Origin: Streptomyces sp. LBL
GTDB taxonomy: Bacteria; Actinomycetota; Actinomycetes; Streptomycetales; Streptomycetaceae
Length of the DNA: 64,000 bases
Reading direction: 5' to 3'
NCBI RefSeq assembly: GCF_029893585.1
Contig: NZ_JARXYX010000008.1
Span: 186,001 to 250,000, forward strand
Below are positions 35,606-44,723 of the stretch, piece after piece (within the stretch, counting starts at the first letter, position 1; every line of letters starts with the position of its first letter). Made by a program: the position numbers and the translations under genes. The notes beneath the pieces were generated by a model. It was given only the letters and a program-made list of their open reading frames with translations, was not told the origin of the DNA and did no database searches.

Positions 35606-38427
35606 GATGTCCTCCGGAGGGAGACCAGGTCGGACAGGTCGCGGTCCGTCAGTTCTGTGAGGGCCGACTCGCCGGAGCCGAGGATCGCGTCGGCGAGGGC
35701 TCGCTTGGATTCCAACATCTCCGCGATACGGTCCTCGACCGTGCCCTCCGTGATGAGGCGGTGGACCTGGACCGGCTGGGTCTGGCCGATGCGGTAGGCG
35801 CGGTCGGTGGCCTGTTCCTCGACGGCCGGGTTCCACCAGCGGTCGAAGTGGACGACGTGTCCCGCGCGGGTGAGGTTCAGGCCCGTGCCGGCCGCCTTGA
35901 GCGACAGCACCAGGACCGGGGTCGCCCCGTCCTGGAAGCGGTCCACCATCCGTTCCCGCTCTGCTATCGGCGTGCCGCCGTGCAAGAGGTCCACCGGGAC
36001 CGCGCGGGCGGCCAGATGGGAGGCGATCAGGCGGGCCATCCCGACGTACTGCGTGAAGACGAGCGCCGAGTTGTCCTCGGCCAGCAGGGTGTCCAGCAGT
36101 TCGTCGAGGAGGAGGAGCTTCCCGGAGCGGGCGGCGAGCCTGTCGCCGGCCGTCACCGGGACCTCCTCTTTCAGATACAGCGCGGGGTGGTCGCAGATCT
36201 GCTTCAGCGCTCCCAGCAGCTTCAGCACGAGACCCCTGCGGCCGATCCCCTCGGCGGTCTCGATCGCCAGCATCGACTCACGCACCACCGCCTCATAGAG
36301 CGCCGCTTGTTCGCGGGTGAGCGGGACCGGGTGATCCGTCTCCGTCTTGGGCAGCAGTTCGGGCACGATGCCGGGGTCGGACTTCTTGCGGCGCAGCAGG
36401 AAGGGGCGCACCAGTCGGGCGAGCCGGACGGCCGCCTCCTCGTCCTCACCGTTCTCCACCGCGCGCGCGTGCCGGGCGCGGAAGGACCTCAGGGGGCCGA
36501 GGAGCCCCGGTGTCGTCCAGTCCAGCAGCGCCCAGAGCTCGGAGAGATTGTTCTCGACCGGGGTGCCGGTCACGGCAACGCGGGCCGGCGACGGGATCGT
36601 ACGCAGCGCCTTCGCGGTCGCCGAGTACGGGTTCTTCACGTGCTGTGCCTCGTCGGCGACGACCATGCCCCAGCGCTGCTCGGCCAGCCGCGGTGCCGCC
36701 GACCGCATCGTGCCGTACGTCGTGAGGACGAAGCCGCCGTCGAGGTCGTCCAGGGTGCGCTCGGGGCCGTGGAAGCGGCGGACGGGGACGCCGGGCGCGA
36801 ACCGGGTGATCTCCCGCTGCCAGTTGCCGAGGAGGGAGGCCGGGCAGACCACGAGAGTCGGCTCCCGGCGGGCCCGGCGCAGGTGCAGGGCGATGACGGT
36901 GATCGTCTTGCCGAGACCCATGTCGTCGGCGAGGCAGCCGCCGAGGCCGAGGGAGGTCATGAGGTCGAGCCAGGCCAGACCGCGGAGCTGGTAGTCGCGG
37001 AGGGTGGCCCGCAGGCCGGCGGGCGGCTCGGCGGGCCGCAGTCCGGCCGTGAGGCGGTCCCGGAGGGCGGCCAGGGCGCCGGCCGGTACCGCCTCGACCG
37101 TCTCGCCGTCGACCTCCGCGGTGCCGGTGAGCGCGACGGAGAGCGCGTCGACCGGGTCGAGCAGACCCAGTTCGCGCTTACGGGCCTTGCGGACGAGAGC
37201 CGGGTCGACCAGCACCCACTGGTCCCGGAGACGGACCACGGGGCGGTGGGCCTCGGCGAGCGCGTCCATCTCGGCCTCGCTGAGCGGGTCCCCGCCGAGC
37301 GCCAGCTGCCAGCGGAACTGGAGCAGTTCCTCGCTCTCGAAGAAGCCGGTGCCGTCGGTCGCCGAGCCCGGCGCGGGCCGGACCACCGCGGTCGCGCTGA
37401 GGTCCTGGGCGAGGTCCCGGGGCCAGTGCACGGCGACCCCGGCCGCGGCGAGCCGGGTCGCGGCGGCCCCGAGCAGATCGCCCAACTCCTCGTCGGACAG
37501 GGCCAGTACGTCGGGCACGTCCTGCTCGGAGAGCTGGTCGAGCGGTGGCCAGACCCGGGCCGCGCGCCGCACCGCGAGAGCGGCGTCCACCCGCGCGCGG
37601 GGACCGAAGGCCGTGTCCGCCGCGCCCGCCCACAGGGCCGCCGCGTCCGTGATGAGCGTGGGGTCGGCGAGGCTGTGCACCTGGACGATCGCCGCGCCCG
37701 CGCTGCGGGCCCCTACGCCCGAGTCGTCGAAGAGGTCGTACGCCGACAGGTCGAGGCGGAGCGAGATCCGCACGCCCGCGTCCATCCCGGCGGCGACCTC
37801 CGCGGCCCAGTCCTGGGCGTCGGGCAGACGCTGGGGCTGGCGGGCGGCGAAGGGCCTGCCGGAGGCGTACGGCGCGGCGGGGGTGCGGGGCAGGGTGTCC
37901 GCGACCGCGTCCAGGAACGAGCGCATCAGCGCTTCCGGTTCGGGCAGGCGGATCGGGCCCGGGCCGGACAGCGGGACCGCGTGTCCCTCGTACGGCAGGG
38001 CGGCGGCGACCGCGCGCAGGTGGGCGATGTCGTCCGGGTCGAGGGGGCCGGCCCGCCAGGCGTCGTGGCCGGTGGCTGTCAGGCCGGGGAGCAGGCGGCC
38101 GCGGGCGATGAGCCGCAGCGCGTGCAGCGCGGCCGCGCCCCAGCAGGCGGTGGCGGGGTGGGCGGCGGGGTCACGCCGGGCGCGGACGAGCAGGGGCAGG
38201 GCCTCGCCGACGGGCAGCGACAGCGCCGGGGCGGTCCTGCGACGTACTCCGGCACCGTGCCACCGTACGACGGTGATCTCGCCGGGGGCGGCGGGCACCT
38301 CGGCGTCCTCGGGGTCCCAGAAGGCGACGCGGCCCTCGCGGGGCAGGGGCGCGGGCAGGAAGACGGCGGCGAGCCGGAGGGGGACGCTCTCCCCCGCACG
38401 CCCGGCCATCGATGCCGTGTCGCTCAT
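35602..38427 (-). CDS. SNF2/RapA-type DEAD-like helicase
   Basis: 941 residues. The N-terminal ~430 are variable. The SNF2 core follows: LRDYQLRGLAWLDLMTSLGL, Walker A DDMGLGKT, VVCPASLLGNWQREI, DEAQHVKNP, VTGTPVENNLSELWALLDW, then helicase C motifs LVFTQYVGMARLIASHL and LSLKAAGTGLNLTRAGHVVH and FDRWWNPAVEEQATDRAYRI. A nucleic-acid-dependent ATPase that remodels protein-DNA or polymerase complexes. ATG at 38427 (GGCAGGA upstream) is preferred; a longer form adds non-conserved sequence. Coupled to the SWIM gene by a 4-bp overlap. Confidence 0.94.
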   Translation of the reverse strand: MSDTASMAGRAGESVPLRLAAVFLPAPLPREGRVAFWDPEDAEVPAAPGEITVVRWHGAGVRRRTAPALSLPVGEALPLLVRARRDPAAHPATACWGAAALHALRLIARGRLLPGLTATGHDAWRAGPLDPDDIAHLRAVAAALPYEGHAVPLSGPGPIRLPEPEALMRSFLDAVADTLPRTPAAPYASGRPFAARQPQRLPDAQDWAAEVAAGMDAGVRISLRLDLSAYDLFDDSGVGARSAGAAIVQVHSLADPTLITDAAALWAGAADTAFGPRARVDAALAVRRAARVWPPLDQLSEQDVPDVLALSDEELGDLLGAAATRLAAAGVAVHWPRDLAQDLSATAVVRPAPGSATDGTGFFESEELLQFRWQLALGGDPLSEAEMDALAEAHRPVVRLRDQWVLVDPALVRKARKRELGLLDPVDALSVALTGTAEVDGETVEAVPAGALAALRDRLTAGLRPAEPPAGLRATLRDYQLRGLAWLDLMTSLGLGGCLADDMGLGKTITVIALHLRRARREPTLVVCPASLLGNWQREITRFAPGVPVRRFHGPERTLDDLDGGFVLTTYGTMRSAAPRLAEQRWGMVVADEAQHVKNPYSATAKALRTIPSPARVAVTGTPVENNLSELWALLDWTTPGLLGPLRSFRARHARAVENGEDEEAAVRLARLVRPFLLRRKKSDPGIVPELLPKTETDHPVPLTREQAALYEAVVRESMLAIETAEGIGRRGLVLKLLGALKQICDHPALYLKEEVPVTAGDRLAARSGKLLLLDELLDTLLAEDNSALVFTQYVGMARLIASHLAARAVPVDLLHGGTPIAERERMVDRFQDGATPVLVLSLKAAGTGLNLTRAGHVVHFDRWWNPAVEEQATDRAYRIGQTQPVQVHRLITEGTVEDRIAEMLESKRALADAILGSGESALTELTDRDLSDLVSLRRTS

Positions 38428-38524
38428 ACGTCCTGCCACCTCCCGCCCGTGTGTCGGATCAGTCGTCTTCGACTCTACGGGCGGGGTCTGACAATCGGCC
38501 CCGGCGACCGGCCGGAGCCCCTCG

Positions 38525-39109
38525 TCACGGAACGGCGCGCGAGACGACGTACACCATGGGGGACGCCGGGTCGGACAGGTTGACGACGATGTCCTGGGTG
38601 GGGGCCGGGTTCTTCTGCCGGTGGACGAAGCCGGACCATGGGCCGGGGCCCTTGAAGGACCAGCCGGTGATGTGCTGGTCACGGGCGCCGATGGTGATGT
38701 CGTCCTGCTTGAGCTGGCCCCGGTTGACGCCCATGCCCGTGAGGAAGGCGTCCAGGCCCGCGTCAGACGTGCGGAACTGGATGTACAGGCGGCTGGTCTT
38801 CCAGTTGTTGGTCTCGTAGTACGCGACCCGGTCCGCCGGGTGCGGGACCGGGATCTGGTACAGCCGGCGCTGGACCTTGGAGGGCCAGCCCGCGGTGAGG
38901 CCGGTCGCCGAGTACTTCGCCTCCTTGACCTTGCCGCTGTCGCGGCTCTGGTTGGCCGAGATCACCAGGTAGCCGGCCGGGACGCCGATCAGGAGGACGA
39001 TGATGCTCAGCGTCAGCGCCCGGCGGCGGATCTTGTGCCGGCGGTCCTCGGCCGGCCCGGTCTGACCGGCCGGGTACGACGCGGTCTGGTGAGGGAGCGA
39101 AGCGGTCAC
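38525..39109 (-). CDS. Single-pass membrane protein of unknown function
   Basis: 194 residues. A cytoplasmic N-terminus with basic residues (RRHKIRRRA) is followed by one helix (about 31-50: LTLSIIVLLIGVPAGYLVIS) and an extracytoplasmic domain containing VAYYETNNWKTSRLYIQFRT and DDITIGARDQHITGWSFKGP. No named family is recognised, but the pattern is of a conserved Streptomyces surface protein. The GTG start at 39109 overlaps the ROK kinase stop (GTGA, 39106-39109), so it is the downstream gene of that operon. Function unknown. Confidence 0.75.
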   Translation of the reverse strand: MTASLPHQTASYPAGQTGPAEDRRHKIRRRALTLSIIVLLIGVPAGYLVISANQSRDSGKVKEAKYSATGLTAGWPSKVQRRLYQIPVPHPADRVAYYETNNWKTSRLYIQFRTSDAGLDAFLTGMGVNRGQLKQDDITIGARDQHITGWSFKGPGPWSGFVHRQKNPAPTQDIVVNLSDPASPMVYVVSRAVP

Positions 39110-40254
39110 GCGGACCCCTCGGACGTACGGCGGGCCTCCGCGTACCGCTCGTAGCGCTCGTACCGCTCGACCCGGCGGCGGTTGGCACGCCGGAAGCGGC
39201 GGGCGACCAGCCGGGCGAGGTCGGCGGCGCCGACCATGCCGGCCTCGGGGCCCAGCTGGGCACGGGCGATACGGGCTTCGGGGCGGTAGCCGCGACCGGT
39301 GAGCTGCCGCTTGAACGCGTCCCGCGCGGGGCCGATCAGCAGGTCGTCGGCGGCCGAGACACCGCCGCCGATCACGAAGCAGGACGGGTCGAGCGCGGCG
39401 GCCAGATTGGCGATGCCGACGCCGAGCCACTGCCCGATGTCCTGGAGCAGCTCGATGCACATGGCGTCGCCCTCACGGGCCAGTTGGGTGATGATCGGGC
39501 CGGTGATCTCGGCGATGTTGCCCTTGACGTGCTCGATGATGCCGTACGCCACCGGGGAGTCGGCCGCGGCCAGTTCGCGGGCCTCCCTGACCAGCGCGTT
39601 GCCGGAGCTGTACTGCTCCCAGCAGCCGCGGTTGCCGCACGGGCAGCGGTGGCCGCCGGGCACGACCTGCATGTGGCCGAACTCCCCCGCGACGCCGTAC
39701 TTGCCGCGCTTGACCTGGCCGTCCTCCAGGATCGCGCCGCCGATTCCGGTGCCGAGCGTGATCATGACGAGGTGGTCCTCGCCGCGGCCGGCGCCGAACC
39801 GCCATTCCGCCCACGCGGCGGTGTTGGCGTCGTTGTCGACGAGGACGGGAACCGCGAGACGGCCGGCGATGCGGTCGCGCAGGGGCTCGTTGCGCCAGGA
39901 CAGGTGAGGCGCGAAGAGCACCCGGTTGCGGTCGGCGTCGACCCAGCCGGCCGCGCCGATGCCGACGGCGTGCACGTCGTGCCGGTCGGACAGGTCCAGG
40001 ACCAGCTCGCAGATGGTGTCCTCGACGACCTTGGGGCTCTTGGACTTGTCCGGGGTCTCCGTGCGGAGCATCTCCAGGATGTTGCCGTCGGCGTCGACGA
40101 CACCCGCCATCACCTTCGTGCCGCCGATGTCGATGCCGACAGTCGGCACGCGGGGCGCCGTCAGGTGCGAACGACGCTCCCTTGTACCGACGGTGCGCAG
40201 CGCTGTGGCGCGGCGGGAGCCGATGGGGGCGCTGAAGTTGCCGTAGGTGCTCAT
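39106..40254 (-). CDS. ROK-family sugar kinase (glucokinase-like)
   Basis: 382 residues. ATP site VGIDIGGTKVMAGVVDADG (about 38-56), sugar-binding VLVDNDANTAAWAEWRFGAG, LGTGIGGAI, and the zinc motif HRCPCGNRGCWEQYSSG (CxCGxxGCxE) all fit ROK kinases that phosphorylate glucose or related hexoses. The absence of an N-terminal winged helix excludes a ROK repressor. The C-terminal tail (RRVERYERYERYAEARR) is an unusual short RYE repeat. ATG at 40254 is well placed before the conserved part. Downstream it overlaps a membrane protein gene. Confidence 0.92.
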   Translation of the reverse strand: MSTYGNFSAPIGSRRATALRTVGTRERRSHLTAPRVPTVGIDIGGTKVMAGVVDADGNILEMLRTETPDKSKSPKVVEDTICELVLDLSDRHDVHAVGIGAAGWVDADRNRVLFAPHLSWRNEPLRDRIAGRLAVPVLVDNDANTAAWAEWRFGAGRGEDHLVMITLGTGIGGAILEDGQVKRGKYGVAGEFGHMQVVPGGHRCPCGNRGCWEQYSSGNALVREARELAAADSPVAYGIIEHVKGNIAEITGPIITQLAREGDAMCIELLQDIGQWLGVGIANLAAALDPSCFVIGGGVSAADDLLIGPARDAFKRQLTGRGYRPEARIARAQLGPEAGMVGAADLARLVARRFRRANRRRVERYERYERYAEARRTSEGSA

Positions 40255-40420
40255 CGGGCCCGATTCTGCCGCACGTTCACGCTGTGTGCTGCATGGGGGA
40301 AGAATGGGGCGGTTCCTGCCGATTTCCGAGCGCGGTGCGGGTGCGAGGGCGGGGCCCCGGCGGGCCCACGCGGCGGAGAAAACAGTCCCGCGCCTCGCGA
40401 ACCCGCTGCGGCTCATGCCA

Positions 40421-40520
40421 TCGAATGCCAGTGAATAGCAGCGAATGGCAGCGAATGGCAGCGAATGGCAGCGAATGGCAGGAGAAAGCAATGGATAGCA
40501 ATGGACAGCAGTGGACAACA
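40421..40520. repeat. Ten tandem 10-bp units
   Basis: A 100-bp array in register: four identical central units gcgaatggca (40441-40480), flanked by related units such as tcgaatgcca, gtgaatagca, atggatagca and atggacagca. It lies in the 378-bp gap between the ROK kinase start and the GntR stop, which otherwise shows no gene. The 10-bp period matches one helical turn, so similar bases face the same side of DNA. Confidence 0.85.
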
Positions 40521-40632
40521 AGAGATCGCCCGACCGTTTCCGCCCTCCAGGGTACGGTGGTCATTTTGTCCTGACATTGCGACGAACCCGGTGTACAGAA
40601 CGGGCTTCGTCAGGACCGTACGAGGGCGATGC

Positions 40633-41397
40633 TCATGGCCGGACGAGCAGCTGGAACTCGAAGGAGTAGCGGGTCGGCCGGTAGGTGTGGGTGCCGAACT
40701 CGACCGCGCGGCCGGTGTCGTCGAAGGTGGTGCGCTGCATGGTGAGCAGCGGGGCGCCCGCCTCCTCGCCGAGCCGCTCGGCCTCGGCGGCGGTGGCCGC
40801 GCGGGCGCCGATGGACTGGCGGGCGCTGTGCAGGGTGATCCCCGCGGCCCGCATCATGCGGTAGAGGCCGGTCGCCTCCAGTTGCCCGGTGTCCAGGTCG
40901 AGCAGGTCGGGCGGCAGGTAGTTGCACAGGTACGCCATCGGCTCGCCGTGCGCGAGGCGCAGCCGTTCCACCTGGTGTACGTCGCTGTCCTCGGCCAGGC
41001 CGAGGGCGCCCGCGATCTCGGCGGGCGCGGGGACGACCGTATTGACGAGGACTTTTGTCGCGGGGCGCTGACCGGCCGCCTCCAGGTCGTCGAAGAGGCT
41101 GCTGAGTTCCAGCGGCCGCTTGACCTGGCTGTGCACGACCTGGGTGCCGACGCCCCGGCGGCGCACGAGAAGGCCCTTGTCGACGAGCGACTGGATGGCC
41201 TGGCGCACGGTGGGCCGCGACAGGCCGAGCCGCGCGGCAAGCTCGATCTCGTTGCCCAGCAGGCTGCCGGGGGTGAGCGCTCCGTGCTCGATCGCGGCCT
41301 CCAGTTGCTGGGACAGTTGGAAGTACAAAGGCACGGGGCTGCTGCGATCCACACGGAGATCGAGCGGCACGGTCGGGACCACCTCTGGTTTCGGCAC
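40633..41397 (-). CDS. GntR/HutC-family repressor
   Basis: 254 residues. The winged helix (about 10-80) contains SPVPLYFQLSQQLEAAIEHG, ELAARLGLSRPTVRQAIQSL and VDKGLLVRRRGVGTQVV. The effector domain is of the UTRA/HutC type: VHQVERLRLAHGEPMAYLCN, IGARAATAAEAERLGE and VEFGTHTYRPTRYSFEF, usually a sugar-phosphate or amino-acid-derivative sensor. GTG at 41397 starts the conserved protein. It is divergent from a Gfo/Idh/MocA dehydrogenase gene across ~100 bp holding a perfect 10-bp palindrome, so it probably represses that gene and itself. Confidence 0.9.
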   Translation of the reverse strand: MPKPEVVPTVPLDLRVDRSSPVPLYFQLSQQLEAAIEHGALTPGSLLGNEIELAARLGLSRPTVRQAIQSLVDKGLLVRRRGVGTQVVHSQVKRPLELSSLFDDLEAAGQRPATKVLVNTVVPAPAEIAGALGLAEDSDVHQVERLRLAHGEPMAYLCNYLPPDLLDLDTGQLEATGLYRMMRAAGITLHSARQSIGARAATAAEAERLGEEAGAPLLTMQRTTFDDTGRAVEFGTHTYRPTRYSFEFQLLVRP

Positions 41398-41448
41398 GGG
41401 GCCGAGCGTAGCTCCGTGCGTTGTTGACGGGAAGTTGTGTAGTTCGGT

Positions 41449-41458
41449 TGTCCGGACA
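41449..41458. promoter_or_regulatory. Candidate GntR operator palindrome
   Basis: TGTCCGGACA, perfectly palindromic, in the 103-bp space between the divergent GntR and dehydrogenase starts. GntR-family sites often have the form GT-N-AC; this one is plausible by position only. Confidence 0.45.
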
Positions 41459-41500
41459 TGCGCATTGACATCGTGGCGACTCCGCACGCAGTTTGTTCCC

Positions 41501-42523
41501 ATGCGCATCGGAGTCATCGGTACAGGCCGCATCGGGGCCATTCACGCGAACACACTCAGCCGGCACCGGGAGGTCGGCTCCCTGATCCTCACGGACGCCG
41601 ACCCGGCGCGGGCCCAGGAGCTCGCGCACCGTCTGGGCGAGACGGCGGCGCCGGGGGTGGACGAGATCTTCCACTGGGGCGTGGACGCCGTGGTGATCAC
41701 GACGTCGACGTCGGCGCACGCCGAACTGATCGGTCGGGCAGCGCGCTCGGGGCTTCCCGTGTTCTGCGAGAAGCCGATCGCCCTCGATCTGGCGGGCACG
41801 TTAGAGGCGATCGGCGAGGTCGAGGCGGCCGGAACGATCCTGCAGATGGGGTTCCAGCGCCGCTTCGACCCGGGCTACGCGGGGGCGCGCGAGGCGGTGC
41901 GCTCGGGGCGGCTCGGACGGCTGCACACCGTGCGGGCACTGACCTCCGACCAGACGCCGCCGCCGGCGGCGTATCTGCCGGTGTCCGGCGGGCTCTTTCG
42001 GGACACCCTGATCCACGACTTCGACATCCTGCGCTGGGTGACCGGGCGCGAGGTGGTCGACGTGTGTGCGGCCGGGTCCGACGCGGGTGGGGCGATGTTC
42101 CGGCAGGCGGGCGACGTCGACACGGGCGCGGCGCTGCTCACTTTGGACGACGGCACGCTGGCCACGACCACGGCGACGCGCCTGAACGGGGCGGGGTACG
42201 ACGTGCGCATGGAGCTGGCCGGGGAGCTGGACCAGATCGTGGTGGGCCTGGACGACCGGACGCCGATCGCGTCCACCGAGCCGACGGGGCCGCCGGCCGC
42301 GGACAAGCCGTGGACGGGGTTCCTGGAGCGGTTCGGGCCCGCCTACGAGGCCGAACTGTGCGCGTTCGTGGACGTCGTACGGGGGGCGCTGGCCAATCCG
42401 TGCGACGGACGGGAGGCCTTGCAGGCACTGCGGATCGCCGAGGCCTGTGAGATGTCGCGACGCGAGCGCAGGACCGTGGGGGTGGCGGAGACCCAGGGCA
42501 GTATGTGGCCGTTGGTGGGCTGA
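41501..42523 (+). CDS. Gfo/Idh/MocA dehydrogenase (inositol-dehydrogenase-like)
   Basis: 340 residues. Rossmann fold MRIGVIGTGRIGAIHANTLS (1-20), VITTSTSAHAELIGRAA, the catalytic-lysine motif FCEKPIALDL, MGFQRRFDPGYAGAREAV and RDTLIHDFDILRWVTGREV with the HDFD histidine/aspartate typical of inositol 2-dehydrogenase. Predicted to oxidise a cyclitol or sugar with NAD(P). ATG at 41501 is the only good start, though the ribosome site is weak. Regulated probably by the divergent GntR. No other iol genes are in the window, so the exact substrate is open. Confidence 0.88.
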   Translation: MRIGVIGTGRIGAIHANTLSRHREVGSLILTDADPARAQELAHRLGETAAPGVDEIFHWGVDAVVITTSTSAHAELIGRAARSGLPVFCEKPIALDLAGTLEAIGEVEAAGTILQMGFQRRFDPGYAGAREAVRSGRLGRLHTVRALTSDQTPPPAAYLPVSGGLFRDTLIHDFDILRWVTGREVVDVCAAGSDAGGAMFRQAGDVDTGAALLTLDDGTLATTTATRLNGAGYDVRMELAGELDQIVVGLDDRTPIASTEPTGPPAADKPWTGFLERFGPAYEAELCAFVDVVRGALANPCDGREALQALRIAEACEMSRRERRTVGVAETQGSMWPLVG

Positions 42524-42545
42524 GCGAGACCCTCCCGGGCGGACG

Positions 42546-42596
42546 AACGGCAAGGCGTGCGCTTCGATCCATGTCGACGGCGGCTCCACCACCTGA
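42546..42596 (+). pseudogene. SDR C-terminal tail fragment
   Basis: Seventeen codons read NGKACASIHVDGGSTT and stop. I-x-VDGG-x-T is the standard C-terminus of short-chain dehydrogenases, but there is no upstream coding sequence in frame. It is probably the last scrap of a deleted gene downstream of the dehydrogenase. Confidence 0.4.
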
Positions 42597-42692
42597 CCCG
42601 CGTCGGACGTGCCTCGCCCCGCGGCTGATGTCCGTGGGGGCTGCGGGCCGAGAGCCCTTCCCCCATGAAGCAGGGTGCTGGAGGCTCGGCTC

Positions 42693-43301
42693 CTAGTACG
42701 AGCCGTACTCCGGACGCCCGGCCTGCTCGTACGACTGGATGGAGACGCCCGCTGCCGTGACCCGGCCGCCCGCGTGCCGGAAGGCGGTCGGTACGGCGCC
42801 CTCCGTGAGCAGGCGGCGGCCGGCGCCCAGCACGACCGGGAAGGTCATCAGGTGCAGGGTGTCGAGCAGGTCGAGGGCCAGCAGGGAGCGGACGAGGGCC
42901 CCGCTGCCGTGCACCTGGAGTTCGCCGTCGGTGCGCTCCTTGAGGGCCGTGACCTCGTTGGCGAGGTCGCCGCCGATCACGGTGGTGCCGGACCAGGAAG
43001 GGTCGGTGAGGGTGCCCGAGACGACGTACTTCGGCAGGGCGTTCAGCTTCGTGGCGATGGGGTCGGACGGGTCGGTCATCTTCGGCCAGTAGGAAGCGAA
43101 GATGTCGTACGTACGACGGCCGAGGAGGAAGGCGCCGACGCCGTCGAAGACCTCGGTGACGAACCTGCCGAAGTCCTCGTCGCCGTACGGGACGCTCCAG
43201 CCGCCCTGGTCGAAGCCGCCACTGGGGTCCTCCTGGGGGCCGCCGGGGGCCTGGTAGACGCCGTCGAGGGTGACGAACATGGTGGAGACGAGCTTGCCCA
43301 T
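42693..43301 (-). CDS. RibD-C/DHFR-like reductase family protein
   Basis: 202 residues with the dihydrofolate-reductase-like RibD C-terminal fold: MGKLVSTMFVTLDGVYQAPG (1-20), GAFLLGRRTYDIFASYWPKM, PKYVVSGTLTDPSWSGTTVI, LQVHGSGALVRSLLALDLLD and LMTFPVVLGAGRRLL. These proteins are widespread stand-alone relatives of riboflavin reductase; NADPH binding is likely, substrate unknown. ATG at 43301 follows AGAGAAGG. It is convergent with the dehydrogenase and lies downstream of the allantoin genes on the same strand, with a ~210-bp gap, so it is probably independent of them. Confidence 0.88.
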   Translation of the reverse strand: MGKLVSTMFVTLDGVYQAPGGPQEDPSGGFDQGGWSVPYGDEDFGRFVTEVFDGVGAFLLGRRTYDIFASYWPKMTDPSDPIATKLNALPKYVVSGTLTDPSWSGTTVIGGDLANEVTALKERTDGELQVHGSGALVRSLLALDLLDTLHLMTFPVVLGAGRRLLTEGAVPTAFRHAGGRVTAAGVSIQSYEQAGRPEYGSY

Positions 43302-43512
43302 GGGTGCCTTCTCTCTGCGGTGGGGTCTGTCTGCGGTGGGGTCTGTTGTCATCAGGGCAGACCCCACCGGCACCCGCAACTCATCGGTCGGCGGTCGGAC
43401 CTCGGCCGGCGTGAGGGGAGTACGGTCCGGCGGCCGGGGCCCGCTGGTCACCCGTGACCGACGACGTCGTCACCCGCCCTGGGCCTTCTTCCGGGGAGAA
43501 GCCCGCCCGGTG

Positions 43513-44664
43513 TCAGCCGCCCAGCCTCTGATGGCGTGCGGTCAGGGTCGACCCGCCGGCCTCCGTCAGGGAGCCGAACAACCGCAGCCGGGAGATGCCG
43601 CCGTCCGGATAGATGTCCACGCGCGCGTGCGTGGCGACGGACGGGGTCGGGAGGACGAAGCGGTGGTTGGTGTCGGGCTGGAGGCCGGTGCGGGGGACGA
43701 TCTCCGTCCAGTCGCCGTCCTCGCCGCTTTCGCCGCTTCCGCTGCCCTCGCCGCCCCCGCCGTCCTTCACCGAGACCGACGCCCAGCCCGCACTGTTGCC
43801 CTTGAGGTACGCCGTGTCGATCTCCAGCGCGCGGATCCGGGACTGGGCGACCAGGCGGTAGCGGATCCAGTCGTGGCCCTGGTCACGGCGGCGGCGCGTC
43901 TCCCAGCCGTCGCCCATCGTGCGGGAGCGGCCGGGCTGGATGGTGTTGGTGGCCGGGGAGTAGAAGAGGTTCGACGCGTCCTCGACCTGGCCGCCGTTCT
44001 CCAGGGCGACCACGTCGAAGGTGCCGAGGATCTCCAGCCACCTCGGGTCGGGTACGACCTCGCCGTACACGCGCAGACGCGCGATGCCGCCGTCGGGGTG
44101 CTGGTTGACGCGCAGGTGGGTGAAGCGCTGGTCGACCGACACGGCGAAGCCGTTCGCCGCGTGGCCGCCGACCGGCGTACGCGGCACCAGCGTCGTCCAC
44201 TGCACATCGTCCCCCAGCAGTTCCTGGGGGGACGGGGAGCCCGGCACCGACGTGCCCTCGACCGACACCGCCTGGGGGTAGTTGCCGCGGAAGTGGGCCG
44301 TGTCCACGACGATGCCCCGGATCACGCCCGGCGTGCCGAGGCGGACCAGCGCCCAGTCGTGGTCCTCGGCCGTCGGCCAGGGGTGGTCGGCCCGGGCGCC
44401 CCGGCGGCGCCGCGTCTCCCAGCCGTCCATGATCTTGCCCTTGTGCCCGAAGTGCTCGGGGTCGAACTCGGCGGGGCCGGGCAGCAGCAGATTCTCACGC
44501 TGGGCGAAGAACTCGTCGTTGGCGGCGATGACTGCGGCGCCGAGCTGCCGGCCGGCGAGGTCGACGTACCGCGTGAAGGGGAAGGCGGCGGTGCGGTAGT
44601 CCGCGTACGGGTCGCCGCCTCCGTAGGGATGCGCGTCGCCGGTGAAACTCTCCATCGCCGTCAC
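43513..44664 (-). CDS. alc: Allantoicase
   Basis: 383 residues, two tandem allantoicase repeats. Repeat 1: NDEFFAQRENLLLPGPAEFD, KIMDGWETRRRRG, HDWALVRLGTPGVIRGIVVD, FRGNYPQ. Repeat 2: SNLFYSPATNTIQPGRSRTM, GDGWETRRRRDQGHDWIRYR, TAYLKGNSAG. It hydrolyses allantoate to ureidoglycolate and urea. The GTG at 44664 is preferred as the family-like MTAxESFTGDA begins there; ATG 44655 is possible. A glycine/serine-rich insert (GGGGEGSGSGESGEDG) near residue 330 is unusual. It lies 59 bp downstream of allantoinase in the same direction. Confidence 0.94.
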   Translation of the reverse strand: MTAMESFTGDAHPYGGGDPYADYRTAAFPFTRYVDLAGRQLGAAVIAANDEFFAQRENLLLPGPAEFDPEHFGHKGKIMDGWETRRRRGARADHPWPTAEDHDWALVRLGTPGVIRGIVVDTAHFRGNYPQAVSVEGTSVPGSPSPQELLGDDVQWTTLVPRTPVGGHAANGFAVSVDQRFTHLRVNQHPDGGIARLRVYGEVVPDPRWLEILGTFDVVALENGGQVEDASNLFYSPATNTIQPGRSRTMGDGWETRRRRDQGHDWIRYRLVAQSRIRALEIDTAYLKGNSAGWASVSVKDGGGGEGSGSGESGEDGDWTEIVPRTGLQPDTNHRFVLPTPSVATHARVDIYPDGGISRLRLFGSLTEAGGSTLTARHQRLGG

Positions 44665-44723
44665 GGGGATCAGGCCTGCCTTTCGGACTCGGCCGCCGCG
44701 GGGCGGAGCGAGCCGGAGCGGAG

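Noticed and set aside
35761-38583. A 940-codon open frame on the + strand opposite the SNF2 helicase
   Set aside because: It is the antisense of a clear helicase with all motifs; glycine/arginine-rich translation without domains is expected at this GC content.
41465-41490. TTGACA as -35 of the dehydrogenase promoter
   Set aside because: No acceptable -10 hexamer at 16-18 bp before the start codon.
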